Positions 1-10,184 of a stretch of 46,331 nt of DNA are shown one piece after another; the stretch's first letter is position 1; the number at the start of each line of letters is the position of its first letter. Origin of the DNA: Candidatus Heimdallarchaeota archaeon (lineage in GTDB: Archaea; Asgardarchaeota; Heimdallarchaeia; Heimdallarchaeales; Heimdallarchaeaceae); the NCBI GenBank assembly GCA_019057815.1, contig JAHLWR010000013.1, positions 71,542-117,872 on the forward strand, read 5' to 3'. A program made the translations under genes and the position numbers. The notes under the pieces were generated by a model. It worked only from the letters and a program-made list of their open reading frames with translations. It did no database searches and was not told where the DNA came from.

Positions 1-3000
1 ACTCCCCCACTTATCACATCGTAATTGACAATATCATGTACTAAATAAAAAATGTCTGTTTCAATTATTTGTTCCCATATTGAATCTTTTAGGATATATA
101 TTTTAAATTTAAACTGTACGATACTTGGATCTATACCCTCTAAATAATGTGCCCAATCTATTTGCCATTTTAACAAAAATTCTCCATAAATTGGTGGGTC
201 TATCTTGCTGATTGATAGATAAGTATTTAGTTCAGCAAATACTATTACAGTGCCGTCTAACTCACAAAGTTCAATCTTAAATTCTTCACTTGTCAAATCT
301 GATCCGTCAAAAAGTGTTACTTTTAAGACATTTGTTTCTCCACCTATGATAACGCGTCCATCATGGTCAGGATTTCCATCTGTTCTTATTGTAGTACCTT
401 CTTCATCATATGTGTTATAGGGACCATGTATTGGGTCATATAAGTCATAAACATATATTGAATATTCCTCTGTTTCTTTGTTTAATTGTTTATCTTCAAT
501 TTCTACTTTAAAGAATAGTTGTAGTCTTTTATCAGTGGGGTGAGCATATTGGTTATAAATAGCTTCTGTAAGTCCAATACCCGCAGCATCATCAAGATCG
601 ATATATATTGTTTCAATACATGACGTAGATGTCTCATGTTCGAGGTCTATTGTTTCCAAATGAAGGTAAGAAAGGCTTCCATATTTATAATAAATTTTTA
701 TATTTGCAGCACCATAAAGATAACTTTCTTCGTCTGTTATTGTTATATCCATGCGAAAACACGCTTTATATCCTAAAGTATCATCCATTATAGTCGATAT
801 CCATTCAATATCACTACTTGTATATAGGTATCGTACTGAGGATTGAGGAGCATATCTATCATCGATATCAAAGCGAAATTCTGTTTCTGTCCCAAATCCT
901 GTTATTTCTACAAAGTTGTTTGTAAAATCTTCAACATGAATCTTATAATAAATAAAGTCATCAAGTGGTACATCTTTAACAAATGAGCGAATTGTTTCCC
1001 AATTTAAGGTGTATGTAATTGTATATGTGTTACCATCAACAACTATTGTCGTTACTGTCCCATATATTGCCCAACTACCACTTACACCTATTTTGAAATA
1101 AACATATACATCATCGTTTTCTATAAATGTTTCGTATTCTATAGCGCTTATTGTAATAACAAAGTCATACCAACCAGAGCTATCTTGAATATTATCATAA
1201 GGTGTGTGAGAGACACTTGTTATTGTTGGTGGAGTAGCGTCTGATATGGTAAATGTATGTGGTGTTGTTGCATCTCCTTCATAATCATCTAAACCATTAT
1301 GCAAAACGTAGAAATAAAAATCATATGCCCCATCTGCTAATCCCACGCTACTTATATCTTCACCATATTTTACAACTTCTGTGCTAATTATTTCTTGATA
1401 GCCTAATGCCAACTCTATCCAAACACTGTCTAATCCATGTTTATAGCGGACTACTACTGTATCTAAAGAGTTTAAGTTATTAATGTCATTTTCTAGGACT
1501 TTACACCAAAAAGATATTGTGTCACCAGAGTTAAAGATATGACTTTGACTAGGCTGAAAGTCAGTGATACTTGGATCAGTAATGTCTTGTACTATCCATG
1601 ATGAGGGAAGAGGAGGAGTTTCCTCTATTTCTATTACATTTGCTGTTTCTGCGTCATCTTCAATTGTTATTTTAGTAATCGTAATCGTATCAGAAGGAAC
1701 GAAATACATTTCAGAAATGTAAAATGTTGCTTTATATCCTTCTTCTGGTACCGTAACATAGGTGAAGCTTGTTACAGTTATTGGTGTCTTTGGGTTGTCG
1801 TTAATTTTATAATCTAATATTATCTTGCTAATGCCATTGTTGTCGTTTGCTATAACATCAATTACTAGGGGTGATTTGTCATAAACATTACTGATATCTG
1901 ATATACTGACAAACCAAGGTGATGTATTATCGAAAACAACAAATGTCCCACCTTCAACAGTGGTTATTTTAATAGGGTTACTTCCGTCGATAGCTTCAAT
2001 ATAATAAATATATGTCCCTTTTTCCAACTCTAAAGAAAGATCACATTCTCCTGTTTCAGCATTATAATTCATTGTGTAAGAGATGTTCACATCGTTTATT
2101 GTAATAATTAAATTCACTTCGTAAATATACCCATCATCTGTTACTGTTGCTAAAAATAGGATAGGAACGTTATCATATAGGGGGTCGCCAGAGCGACTAT
2201 AATCGTGTATTATTGGGTTTGCAAGATCATCTATTGTATCAGTATACTCTTTTATAATATTATTACCGTGACCATCATCATAATCTACAGATAACCAAAA
2301 ACTGTCTAAAGCTGGCATTTCTGGTAAGTCTACATAATATTGTTCTTTAATGCCATCATAGTATGTAATCAAATCTTGTGTTGTTATTGTAGTACTACTA
2401 AACGTAGCTGTGACTGTAATTATACTTATATCATATATTATAGGTAAATATACTTGAATAGTTGTTTGGGGATTCAAATCTCCGGGATCAAAATTATCAT
2501 CAACAACTATAGGAACATACGTATCTTGAACTGTTTTGGTTATAAACCCAGAATCGTAAGTCGATGAATGTTCAGAACTATCATCTACAATAAGTTTGAT
2601 TTTGATACCCATGTTATAGTAATCTTGACTTAATGTTTCCAAAACACTTAGCGGAACGGAATATTCAACTAATTTGTTAGATATACTATATGTTTCAATT
2701 ACTTGATATGTTGTCGACGTAAAGATTAGAGTTGTTTCGTCCGGTGACCACAGTTCTATATGTGTTGATTCAAGATTTAACGCGGTATCATCTGTTACAT
2801 TTGCTAGAATAGTATATTCTATATTTGGTAAATCGAAATAATCTTCACTGAGATTGGTTATATATCCTGTTGGAGCATAAGTGTCTCGAACCCAAATTGT
2901 ATAAATATCTCCTTGAGTGATCATACCGTTTGAATCTGTTGCTTTTATCCAAATATCTATATTCGCTACATGTATTATATCCCAACTGGATACAGTAACT

Positions 3001-5519
3001 GAATAGTTATATGACTCATAAAAATCTATATCAAAAGTTGTTGTTCCCGATATTGTTTCAGATATACCATCGTGCGCATATGTTATCCAGTGGAGTGTAA
3101 CACTTTGAATTACTGAATCATCAATAATTCTTGTTCGTATAGTGAGAAGATTATTATAACCAACAACTGTCGAATCTATCGCCTCTAAAGTATCTAAAAA
3201 TATTTCTGGTCCTAGCCCATCTCCAATTGCATAGGATAAGATGTTGTGCAACTGTGTTTGCTGATCAAACTGGTCTGTAACGTAAAAACTAATTACTAAA
3301 GCGTCTCCATAATTATAATTCTCAGGGATGATACAAGTGTATGTCCCATTAAAATTATCTATAAGCGTAATATATGTCTCTGCCCCATAATTGATAGTAA
3401 ACCCTGCTTTAGCCTCTATAATCTCAGAGTTATCACTTATTTCTAATAAAATAATACAATCTTCTGTTTCTAATACTGTAGTAGGTGCGTTTACTATTTG
3501 AACGCTAGGGGGTGTGATATCTCTTATTGTAAAACAATATGTACCTTCTGTTAAATGTCCTGAAGTATCATATACTGTGATTTTTATTGCAAGTAATTCA
3601 CCTGTATACGAGCTTAAATCTAAAGGGTATGAAAGTGTTACTGTCCATACTTGTTGATTGTTCCCATAATCATAAAAAATTGTTTCAGTTAGCCAAGTAT
3701 ATTGTGTACCCACTTTTATTCCATAAATAACAGTAAACCTATCGAGTTCGTTAATATCAGCTACTGTAATATTTGTTCTAGTTATCTCACTAGTGTCTAT
3801 GGGATCACAATTCACATATAATATCTGTGGTTCATGGGTGTCTGAAACTTGAAACTGTTCTTCGAATATAGCTGTGTTGTTTAAAGGTTCACCATTATAT
3901 GTAGTGTTATCTGTTGCAATAATTGTAAATATCACAGTCGTTAAGTCAGTGAAATTTTGTATTACATATTCGTAATAATTCTCGTATCCAATGATAGGTA
4001 TCATATTATGTGTTTGATTATATATTGTTATACCATTAATGTGTATAGCAGTAATTTGTATTGCTACAGTATCTAAGTTATCATCTACTACTGAACAGTT
4101 TACTATCACAGAAGTTTGACTGTCTATAACAGCTGAGTTGATAGGTCCCCAATAGGTGTTTGTAATAGTTGGAGCTATTCCATCATAATATGTTATCGTA
4201 GTGTTTTCTGACGTCGCCTCGTTTCCTGACGAATCTTCAGCGAATATCCAATAGTTGCATTCATAACGAGGGTCATGCATCTCTATTGTTCCTATATATG
4301 TGTCTGTGCTTGGTATTCTATCAAGAAATGTTCCTCTTTTTACATAATGCGTGCCATTGTAGAATGTGTAATATACAATTCGCGTACTTACTTCTGATGC
4401 ATCTTCAATCGTTGCATTGATTTGTAATCTTTTTCCTGGGGTATAGGATAGGTCAGTGTCATGAACAATATTAGAAATAGCTGGTTTTATAGAATCATAA
4501 ATGATAACATTATATGATTCTGTAGTTGTGGTATGATGTTCTGGTCCATTATCTTCTGCTACACAATATAAAAGTACGTTAGAGTTTTCAGGATAACCAT
4601 TAAACTCATATTCCCAATAGTTATCTATCAAATATGTTGGATAATCAACATACCATGTTTGTGTTTGTGACTCCCAATAATGGATTTCTACGCTTGCTAT
4701 TCCGTCATAATCGAAAGCTTCTATATACACTGTGAAAGGAGAATTTGTAGGTACTGGTGTTGGAATAATATCATATACCAGAATAAAAGGATGTAATCCG
4801 TCTGTTACATAATATTCTTCTTTTGTAGAATATGCTGTGTTATTTAGAAATGAGTTATCTACTGCTACAATTTGATAAGTGATTTTTGTATTTGTTTCTT
4901 GTTGTGGTATTACCACTTCATATTCTGACTCTGAAAGACTAGTCATTGATAAGATAGTGTATGAAACGTCATAGTTTTTCCAATATTTTAGTGTAACCAG
5001 TTCAACTTCAATATTGTCTGTAACTGTAGCTTCTATTGTAACACTATCTAAATTTGTTACCAAAAAAGGTGAATGATCGATATTTGTTATCTCTGGTTTA
5101 AAACCATCAAAAACTTCGAATGGTCCGAAATTATCTGTAATAATACTGTTATTATGGATATCGGTTGCTTCTATTTTGTAATATATTGTTGATCCTAATT
5201 CTTGTTTTGGGATATTTGCTGAATAGATATTATATTGATGTGTTTTCATTGCCACTGCAGAAGGTGACATATCAACATAATAATGTAAAATGACTATGTC
5301 AATTATACTCTCATCAAATACCTCACAAGAAATTTTATTCGGCATTTGTGCTTTGAAATATTCATCAGATCTTATTACATTACTTATATCAGGTGAAGTA
5401 TTATCTATTTCTGCGTTACTCATTTGACCTAGAAACGGATTATTAATACTTTGGATCATAAATGCTGTAATAATTATTATTCCTATACATAATTGACGAT
5501 TTTTTTTAGTTTTTATCAT
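1..5519 (-). CDS. Giant secreted Ig-like repeat protein, C-terminal part off the left edge
   Basis: The frame is open from the ATG at 5519-5517 to the window edge, giving at least 1839 residues with no stop in the parts I translated at both ends and between. A lysine-rich start followed by the hydrophobic stretch CIGIIIITAFMI (about residues 11-22) looks like a signal peptide or signal anchor. The rest is a long series of beta-rich modules that repeatedly show the patterns 'P.ISNI.HD', 'V.I.A.V.D...' and 'V.L.Y....', typical of archaeal and bacterial Ig-like surface proteins. Asn-X-Ser/Thr sequons are frequent, which fits an extracellular glycoprotein. The ATG overlaps the TGA of the upstream subtilisin gene by 4 bp (ATGA), so the two are probably co-translated. 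Adhesion, surface-layer or protease-substrate roles are all possible; none is shown by the sequence. Confidence 0.85.
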   Translation of the reverse strand, partial: MIKTKKNRQLCIGIIIITAFMIQSINNPFLGQMSNAEIDNTSPDISNVIRSDEYFKAQMPNKISCEVFDESIIDIVILHYYVDMSPSAVAMKTHQYNIYSANIPKQELGSTIYYKIEATDIHNNSIITDNFGPFEVFDGFKPEITNIDHSPFLVTNLDSVTIEATVTDNIEVELVTLKYWKNYDVSYTILSMTSLSESEYEVVIPQQETNTKITYQIVAVDNSFLNNTAYSTKEEYYVTDGLHPFILVYDIIPTPVPTNSPFTVYIEAFDYDGIASVEIHYWESQTQTWYVDYPTYLIDNYWEYEFNGYPENSNVLLYCVAEDNGPEHHTTTTESYNVIIYDSIKPAISNIVHDTDLSYTPGKRLQINATIEDASEVSTRIVYYTFYNGTHYVKRGTFLDRIPSTDTYIGTIEMHDPRYECNYWIFAEDSSGNEATSENTTITYYDGIAPTITNTYWGPINSAVIDSQTSVIVNCSVVDDNLDTVAIQITAIHINGITIYNQTHNMIPIIGYENYYEYVIQNFTDLTTVIFTIIATDNTTYNGEPLNNTAIFEEQFQVSDTHEPQILYVNCDPIDTSEITRTNITVADINELDRFTVIYGIKVGTQYTWLTETIFYDYGNNQQVWTVTLSYPLDLSSYTGELLAIKITVYDTSGHLTEGTYCFTIRDITPPSVQIVNAPTTVLETEDCIILLEISDNSEIIEAKAGFTINYGAETYITLIDNFNGTYTCIIPENYNYGDALVISFYVTDQFDQQTQLHNILSYAIGDGLGPEIFLDTLEAIDSTVVGYNNLLTIRTRIIDDSVIQSVTLHWITYAHDGISETISGTTTFDIDFYESYNYSVTVSSWDIIHVANIDIWIKATDSNGMITQGDIYTIWVRDTYAPTGYITNLSEDYFDLPNIEYTILANVTDDTALNLESTHIELWSPDETTLIFTSTTYQVIETYSISNKLVEYSVPLSVLETLSQDYYNMGIKIKLIVDDSSEHSSTYDSGFITKTVQDTYVPIVVDDNFDPGDLNPQTTIQVYLPIIYDISIITVTATFSSTTITTQDLITYYDGIKEQYYVDLPEMPALDSFWLSVDYDDGHGNNIIKEYTDTIDDLANPIIHDYSRSGDPLYDNVPILFLATVTDDGYIYEVNLIITINDVNISYTMNYNAETGECDLSLELEKGTYIYYIEAIDGSNPIKITTVEGGTFVVFDNTSPWFVSISDISNVYDKSPLVIDVIANDNNGISKIILDYKINDNPKTPITVTSFTYVTVPEEGYKATFYISEMYFVPSDTITITKITIEDDAETANVIEIEETPPLPSSWIVQDITDPSITDFQPSQSHIFNSGDTISFWCKVLENDINNLNSLDTVVVRYKHGLDSVWIELALGYQEIISTEVVKYGEDISSVGLADGAYDFYFYVLHNGLDDYEGDATTPHTFTISDATPPTITSVSHTPYDNIQDSSGWYDFVITISAIEYETFIENDDVYVYFKIGVSGSWAIYGTVTTIVVDGNTYTITYTLNWETIRSFVKDVPLDDFIYYKIHVEDFTNNFVEITGFGTETEFRFDIDDRYAPQSSVRYLYTSSDIEWISTIMDDTLGYKACFRMDITITDEESYLYGAANIKIYYKYGSLSYLHLETIDLEHETSTSCIETIYIDLDDAAGIGLTEAIYNQYAHPTDKRLQLFFKVEIEDKQLNKETEEYSIYVYDLYDPIHGPYNTYDEEGTTIRTDGNPDHDGRVIIGGETNVLKVTLFDGSDLTSEEFKIELCELDGTVIVFAELNTYLSISKIDPPIYGEFLLKWQIDWAHYLEGIDPSIVQFKFKIYILKDSIWEQIIETDIFYLVHDIVNYDVISGG

Positions 5520-8167
5520 TTTCTTTTTCTCCATTTTTTAATAATGAAATTATAAACAATACATCCCCCTAGAAGAGTAATAATAAATTCAAGGAAAGCG
5601 ATAGGCGAATTTAAAGGTGTAGTAGTGGTTGTTATCGGTGTTGTCAATACAGATGTCGATGTAGTTGTCTCTTCATTTCCTCCTAATTTGAAAAATGTGA
5701 CAGAAACTACACTTGTTCTATTGAAAAAATCCTTTATTTCTATAATTAAGGTGTGTTCTCCTTCCGTAAGATCTGAATAATCAATCCACCAACTTTTACT
5801 AACATTAAATGGATAACTATTATCATATTCTTCAATACTAATTATAATACTATCAATGGACATCTTTACAGAAAAGGAGGTTATTTCAAAAATTTCAACA
5901 GAAATTTCTGTATCATAAGTGATATGGGTGTCATTATTTATTCCTTCGAATACAACTTGTGGTAGTGTTAAATCGACGTAAAAAGGTTCAGTTTTTGTCT
6001 CATGGTAATTACTGTTTGATACTTCATACACAAGAAAATGTTTTCCTTCTGTAACATCGTTCATGTAGAATGTATTATTGCTAAAAGATATTTCTTCTCC
6101 ATCTATGCTAACATTTCCTACAGTTGAATATTCGTTAGGATAGATATTCCCTGTGACTTCAGTAGTATTATAATAATTTTTGCTGTATGGAAAGACAACT
6201 GTTGCATCAGCGTCAACGATATATGTAAATTCAAGATGAACTTGTAACGTTTCTTTTTGTGAGGGGCTGATAGTAATATAATAAGTTGTATTAGGACCAT
6301 CAACAAAGAAAACACCACTAACGCAAATATCCGCGACCCCCCAACTATTTACAGGGTTACCATATCTATCACTTTTTATTATGAATCTAATATTAACCAA
6401 TTCTGAACTATTAATAAATAACCTAAATTTTGTATCTTGTAGATTGGGTGTATGTAGCCTATATACAAGGTTACGTGGTAAAGAATCATTTGTATAACTT
6501 AATTCAACATCAGAACTATAAACTGTGAAAGGATCGATGGCATAAGTATCCACGTAAGTTGATTCAACGTAAGTTCCCCATCCTTCTATTCGATCTTTAT
6601 ACCATATCCCCTCTTCAGGAGTTTGGGATATATAATCATTATCTCCATTAAAATCGTTGGAAAAAGATTGTACAGTTGATTGAAGAATTTGAAATTTAGT
6701 GTCCAATACCTCTTGTAAAGTATATGACCACTCTTTATTACAGATTTGGTTATAAACGGCTCCAGTAATAAAAGCTGTTGAAAAACTTGTTCCTTCTCTG
6801 TTGATAAACATGTTATTTGTATTTGCTTGTGCTAAAATCAGTGGTCTAAAATCGTTTGCTATTTCACCACCTGGAGCTAGAACATCCGGTTTCATCTCAC
6901 GTAAGGGGCAGTCACATCCATGACTACTGTAATAAGCAACACCAAATTGACTATTTACACTCCCTACAGTTATAGCATATTCACTTGTCCCTGGACTATT
7001 AACTGTTCCACTTGTCCCACCATTTCCTGCAGCAATAACAACCACAATACCTTCTTCAGCTAACCTATTGATAGCATCATCCACTAACTCAATAGATTCA
7101 TCAAATCCTACTGAAAGATTAACGATTTTGATATTATATTCCTCTTTAATCGTAAGCAGATAATCTAAAGCTTCTAACAGTGTGGTGGTATTCCCAAATC
7201 CGTAATCGTCTATTGCTTTGAGTACAACTAGACGTGCATTAGGTATGAGTCCTTTAAATTTCGCTAAACTCTCAAATTGTACTTCTCCTTGTACAGTTGT
7301 CTTCCCACTGCCCCCATAATTTGCAACAAAACAGACAATATTTTTGTAATCGTGATAACTAAATTGCCACGTAAAAGAACCATTGTCATATTTAACTGAT
7401 TCTTGGACAATCTGTTCTGAACTCAAATCATATAATCCAACACTTATCAGATTACTATCATCCCATGATACAGTTATTGCTCCTTTTTCATTGAATGTCC
7501 CTTCAATATAGCTGATAAATTTTAGACTTCCTTCATAAATTTCCTTTTCAAAAGACACTGAACCATTACTAACTGAATTACCTGCAATGATAGAACCAAC
7601 TGCTGAACCATGACCATTATAATCTGTAGGTTGAAGATATTCATCATTTGGTTCTGTTAAATTCTCTCCAACAAAATCTTTCCAGTGAAGAATAGTTGTA
7701 TTCTGATAACATTCCAGTGTTGGATCTATTCCTGTGTCTATTATTGCTATTGTCGTATTTGGATCTGAAAGGTACTGTTCATTTTCTTTTAGGAAGAATC
7801 CCAATTGATATTTAGCTGATAATAGTAATGGTTTGAGATAGGTATTTTTCACTGGAAAAAAGATTCTTTCCTTGTAAAATTGATAATTTTCTGCAAAAGT
7901 TTTCTCATCAGTTATTTCGCATTCAGTAACTCCTAGCTTTTCATAGGTTTTTCTAACTGTCGCTCCTTCTGGAATTTCTTGTCCTGTGGTGAAAAAGATG
8001 TTACCGAAGTCCTTTTGATGTACTCTTGAAATATTCTCTTTGAGTAGAAAAGAATTACAACACCATGCTGAATTCAAAGCTATTATAAGTAATAAAACAC
8101 TAATCTGAATGCTTTTCTTTTTATTATTAAACAATTTTTTTCCTTTTTTCAAAACCTTCATATCCAT
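5516..8167 (-). CDS. Membrane-anchored subtilisin-like serine protease (peptidase S8)
   Basis: This 883-residue protein has a complete subtilisin triad: Asp144 in AIIDTGID, His186 in NGHGSAVG and Ser461 in GTSFSTAF. The oxyanion-hole region IAAGNGG lies near residue 382. A basic N-terminus and hydrophobic segment (about residues 20-35) form a signal sequence. About 100 residues between His186 and the next core strand (roughly 200-305) look like an inserted beta-rich domain. After the catalytic domain come beta-sandwich, Ig-like segments, a Thr/Ser-rich linker, one transmembrane helix near residues 853-875 and a basic tail KKWRKRK. The enzyme should act outside the cell while tethered to the membrane. 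Its stop overlaps the start of the giant surface protein, which suggests that protein as a maturation target or partner (inference). Confidence 0.93.
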   Translation of the reverse strand: MDMKVLKKGKKLFNNKKKSIQISVLLLIIALNSAWCCNSFLLKENISRVHQKDFGNIFFTTGQEIPEGATVRKTYEKLGVTECEITDEKTFAENYQFYKERIFFPVKNTYLKPLLLSAKYQLGFFLKENEQYLSDPNTTIAIIDTGIDPTLECYQNTTILHWKDFVGENLTEPNDEYLQPTDYNGHGSAVGSIIAGNSVSNGSVSFEKEIYEGSLKFISYIEGTFNEKGAITVSWDDSNLISVGLYDLSSEQIVQESVKYDNGSFTWQFSYHDYKNIVCFVANYGGSGKTTVQGEVQFESLAKFKGLIPNARLVVLKAIDDYGFGNTTTLLEALDYLLTIKEEYNIKIVNLSVGFDESIELVDDAINRLAEEGIVVVIAAGNGGTSGTVNSPGTSEYAITVGSVNSQFGVAYYSSHGCDCPLREMKPDVLAPGGEIANDFRPLILAQANTNNMFINREGTSFSTAFITGAVYNQICNKEWSYTLQEVLDTKFQILQSTVQSFSNDFNGDNDYISQTPEEGIWYKDRIEGWGTYVESTYVDTYAIDPFTVYSSDVELSYTNDSLPRNLVYRLHTPNLQDTKFRLFINSSELVNIRFIIKSDRYGNPVNSWGVADICVSGVFFVDGPNTTYYITISPSQKETLQVHLEFTYIVDADATVVFPYSKNYYNTTEVTGNIYPNEYSTVGNVSIDGEEISFSNNTFYMNDVTEGKHFLVYEVSNSNYHETKTEPFYVDLTLPQVVFEGINNDTHITYDTEISVEIFEITSFSVKMSIDSIIISIEEYDNSYPFNVSKSWWIDYSDLTEGEHTLIIEIKDFFNRTSVVSVTFFKLGGNEETTTSTSVLTTPITTTTTPLNSPIAFLEFIITLLGGCIVYNFIIKKWRKRK

Positions 8168-8209
8168 TTTTTAACCTCTTATTACGATTATTTTCATTCA
8201 TTGTTCATT

Positions 8210-8779
8210 TCACATTCTGTTTAATGACAAATATTGTTCTTCCTCACTTTTTATTGATCGTTCAATAAAAGAAAAAGAAGACTCATTAGCATACTCTTTA
8301 TCTTTATTCAAATATAACTGAAAATTTAGGGAGAACGAAGGAAGGTTTTTATTTTCTAAAACCCTATCTATTACACCAAACCCTACTTCCTTGCATTCTT
8401 TTCCCTTTTCAAGTCGTATGTAGCTATTGGGGGGATAGTGGGAATAGAAGAAATTGTAAAGAAGAAAGGTTCCGTTAATACCACATTCTTGCTCTTCCCA
8501 GATATATACAGGTTGTGAGAACTGTGTAGGCTTAAAATTCTCAAAAAAGTAAAGTTGAAAATGTGTACTAAAATAATTGTAAAAGTAGCCATCAAACTGT
8601 TTTGAAACAATTTTGTTTTGAGTTTTCATTGTTGTCATACTTCTTTGTTTGTAGGAAGATAGTTTGACGGAACCTTCGTAATAATTACTAGTTGAATAAA
8701 AAGTTTCATATTTAAAGGAGGTAAATTTTTTTTCTTCCAAAAAACCCTCAATATTTGTGTAAAAACTCTCTAAAAACAT
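8210..8779 (-). CDS. Unknown soluble protein (189 aa) between ParA-like ATPase and subtilisin
   Basis: I do not recognise this protein. The ATG at 8779 is preferred over upstream starts because GGGGAG lies 7 nt before it and it sits just after the stop of the ATPase gene (8784). A start further upstream would overlap that gene. The protein is rich in aromatic residues (Phe and Tyr), has no signal peptide or membrane helix, and reads as a mixed alpha/beta cytosolic protein. The 42-bp gap to the protease and the tight spacing to the ATPase put it in the same transcript. A role as adaptor between the ATPase and the exported proteins is conceivable but unsupported by motifs. Confidence 0.7.
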   Translation of the reverse strand: MFLESFYTNIEGFLEEKKFTSFKYETFYSTSNYYEGSVKLSSYKQRSMTTMKTQNKIVSKQFDGYFYNYFSTHFQLYFFENFKPTQFSQPVYIWEEQECGINGTFLLYNFFYSHYPPNSYIRLEKGKECKEVGFGVIDRVLENKNLPSFSLNFQLYLNKDKEYANESSFSFIERSIKSEEEQYLSLNRM

Positions 8780-8783
8780 ATTA

Positions 8784-9716
8784 TCACTCCCCTTTGGTGG
8801 AAACTTCAGTAGTTTCAAGATTTATTCTTTTTTGAGAACCTGAAATTATCTCATCTTGTTTCAATAGATCAATATTTTGTATAACAGTGTCAACCATACA
8901 CGATAATTGATTGTGTAAAGGATGACTTCGGGGGAAGAAATACTCTCCCCAGATACAATTCTCAATAATTTCATTAGAGATATTGAAGAAACCGAGAAAA
9001 ATGTTATCTGTACCAGTTTTATTCTCAATTTCTTCTTTCCATTCTTTTAAGAGTCTCAAGCTCTTATCTTTAAGTTCTGGGGGTATTTGGTTGAAGATGA
9101 AGAAATTCAGAGATTGATAAGAGAGTTTCTTGTAGATGTCTTGAAGCATTTCTTTAGCTCCTTCAAAACTAAATGTTGAAGGTCTTAGAACAAATATTCT
9201 TGCGTCAGCTACTGTCGCAGCGTGGATAGATTCTATCCTATAACCCGGGGCGCAATCTAGAATAACGTATTGATAACCAAAATTCTGAAGAGTTTTCATC
9301 ATCTCGTGAAGGATGAAATGAGAATGGTCGTGGATACTTTTTAGCAAAGAAAGTAATCCTTCGCCATAGTCTATTTTTTCTTGAGCAACAATAACAGAAA
9401 GGTTAGTAACAGAAGTAGAAGAGATGTTGTTTTCAGAAACAACATTATTCCCTAAGAGAATGTCATTAATAGTGATTTTAATGTCTTTAATATTGAAAAT
9501 ATGTTGTAAAGTAGGTTGAGATACATCAAGATCAATAATAACAGTTTTCTTACCTCTCCTTGCAAGTTCATTAGCGAGATTACAGGAAAGAGTAGTCTTA
9601 CCAGGACCGCCTTTCTGACTATGAAGCATAATAACATCTATTCGATTAGATGGTAAATCTTCTAAATCTTTGAGAGTTGTAAGCGATATCTGACTATTGT
9701 TTTTTGTTTCTGTCAT
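8784..9716 (-). CDS. ParA/MinD-family P-loop ATPase
   Basis: This is a 310-residue cytosolic ATPase of the SIMIBI class. The deviant Walker A motif KGGPGKTT near residue 40 carries the signature lysine of ParA/MinD proteins. IIDLDVSQPTLQ follows as the switch I region, and VILDCAPGY is the Walker B/switch II segment. The start is placed at the ATG at 9716, where AAGGGG lies 6 nt upstream; a TTG 15 nt further upstream is less likely. ParA/MinD proteins position DNA, chemoreceptors or membrane machines by ATP-driven dimerisation. No ParB or centromere-like partner is next to it. Instead it heads a run of genes for secreted proteins, so it may organise or regulate a surface system (inference). 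Confidence 0.88.
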   Translation of the reverse strand: MTETKNNSQISLTTLKDLEDLPSNRIDVIMLHSQKGGPGKTTLSCNLANELARRGKKTVIIDLDVSQPTLQHIFNIKDIKITINDILLGNNVVSENNISSTSVTNLSVIVAQEKIDYGEGLLSLLKSIHDHSHFILHEMMKTLQNFGYQYVILDCAPGYRIESIHAATVADARIFVLRPSTFSFEGAKEMLQDIYKKLSYQSLNFFIFNQIPPELKDKSLRLLKEWKEEIENKTGTDNIFLGFFNISNEIIENCIWGEYFFPRSHPLHNQLSCMVDTVIQNIDLLKQDEIISGSQKRINLETTEVSTKGE

Positions 9717-9779
9717 TATTATCCCCTTCAAGTTAAACTGAAGAATTGTAGCAACATGTCTTAAGGCATTGAGGAAAAA

Positions 9780-9830
9780 GAAGAGTAGAAAAAATTAGTT
9801 TCCGTCACTCTATCTTCCTCTCTACTCTTC
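9780..9830. repeat. Inverted repeat in the leader of the ParA-like gene
   Basis: GAAGAGTAG at 9780-9788 is the exact complement of CTACTCTTC at 9822-9830. Outer GAG (9771-9773) and CTC (9831-9833) can extend the stem across a bulge, and the loop is about 33 nt. On the minus-strand transcript this would be a hairpin about 60-115 nt before the ATPase start. It could be regulatory or simply a purine/pyrimidine chance match. The rest of 9717-10184 holds no convincing gene. Confidence 0.4.
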
Positions 9831-9923
9831 CTCACATGGTAAGTTCCGATGCGAGCATGATTAACTGTATTTGAAGACTCAATCATCATTTTTATCAGCA
9901 TAACAATGTAAAGCTCAATATAG

Positions 9924-9949
9924 TGTGATATTGTCACAACATTTATAAG
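9924..9949 (+). promoter_or_regulatory. TGTGA-N5-TCACA palindrome beside a TATA-like box
   Basis: TGTGA (9924-9928) and TCACA (9934-9938) form a symmetrical operator-like site. A TATA-like TTTATAAG follows immediately at about 9942-9949. The site lies in the spacer between the minus-strand ATPase (start 9716) and the plus-strand Lrp-type regulator (start 10185), more than 200 bp from each. It would suit binding by a dimeric HTH protein such as the neighbouring AsnC/Lrp-type regulator (inference). Archaeal TATA boxes are common by chance in AT-rich DNA, so the promoter call is tentative. Confidence 0.35.
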
Positions 9950-10184
9950 TCTTGTGTCTCATTATTACATCAATGGTGTATTTATTGGGTGAAACTATGT
10001 GATATAAGGTAAGTAGAAAAAAAAATAATATTGAGTACAATACTATTCTAGATTTTACAAATAAAAATGAAACACTCTCATAGTTGTAAAGTAAGATGTT
10101 ACAAGAAAAGTAATATACTTAAAATACAAGTTGGATTGTAGAAATATCATAAACAGCTTGTAACAACTGATTTCAAATAAGTGT

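Noticed and set aside
8383-8610. Minus-strand ORF in another frame of the 189-aa gene
   Set aside because: It lies entirely inside the better-supported frame that has a Shine-Dalgarno sequence and operon spacing.
8784-9716. Plasmid or chromosome partition locus (parAB)
   Set aside because: No ParB-like gene, no iteron or centromere-like repeats, and no replication initiator are nearby; the gene leads into secreted-protein genes.
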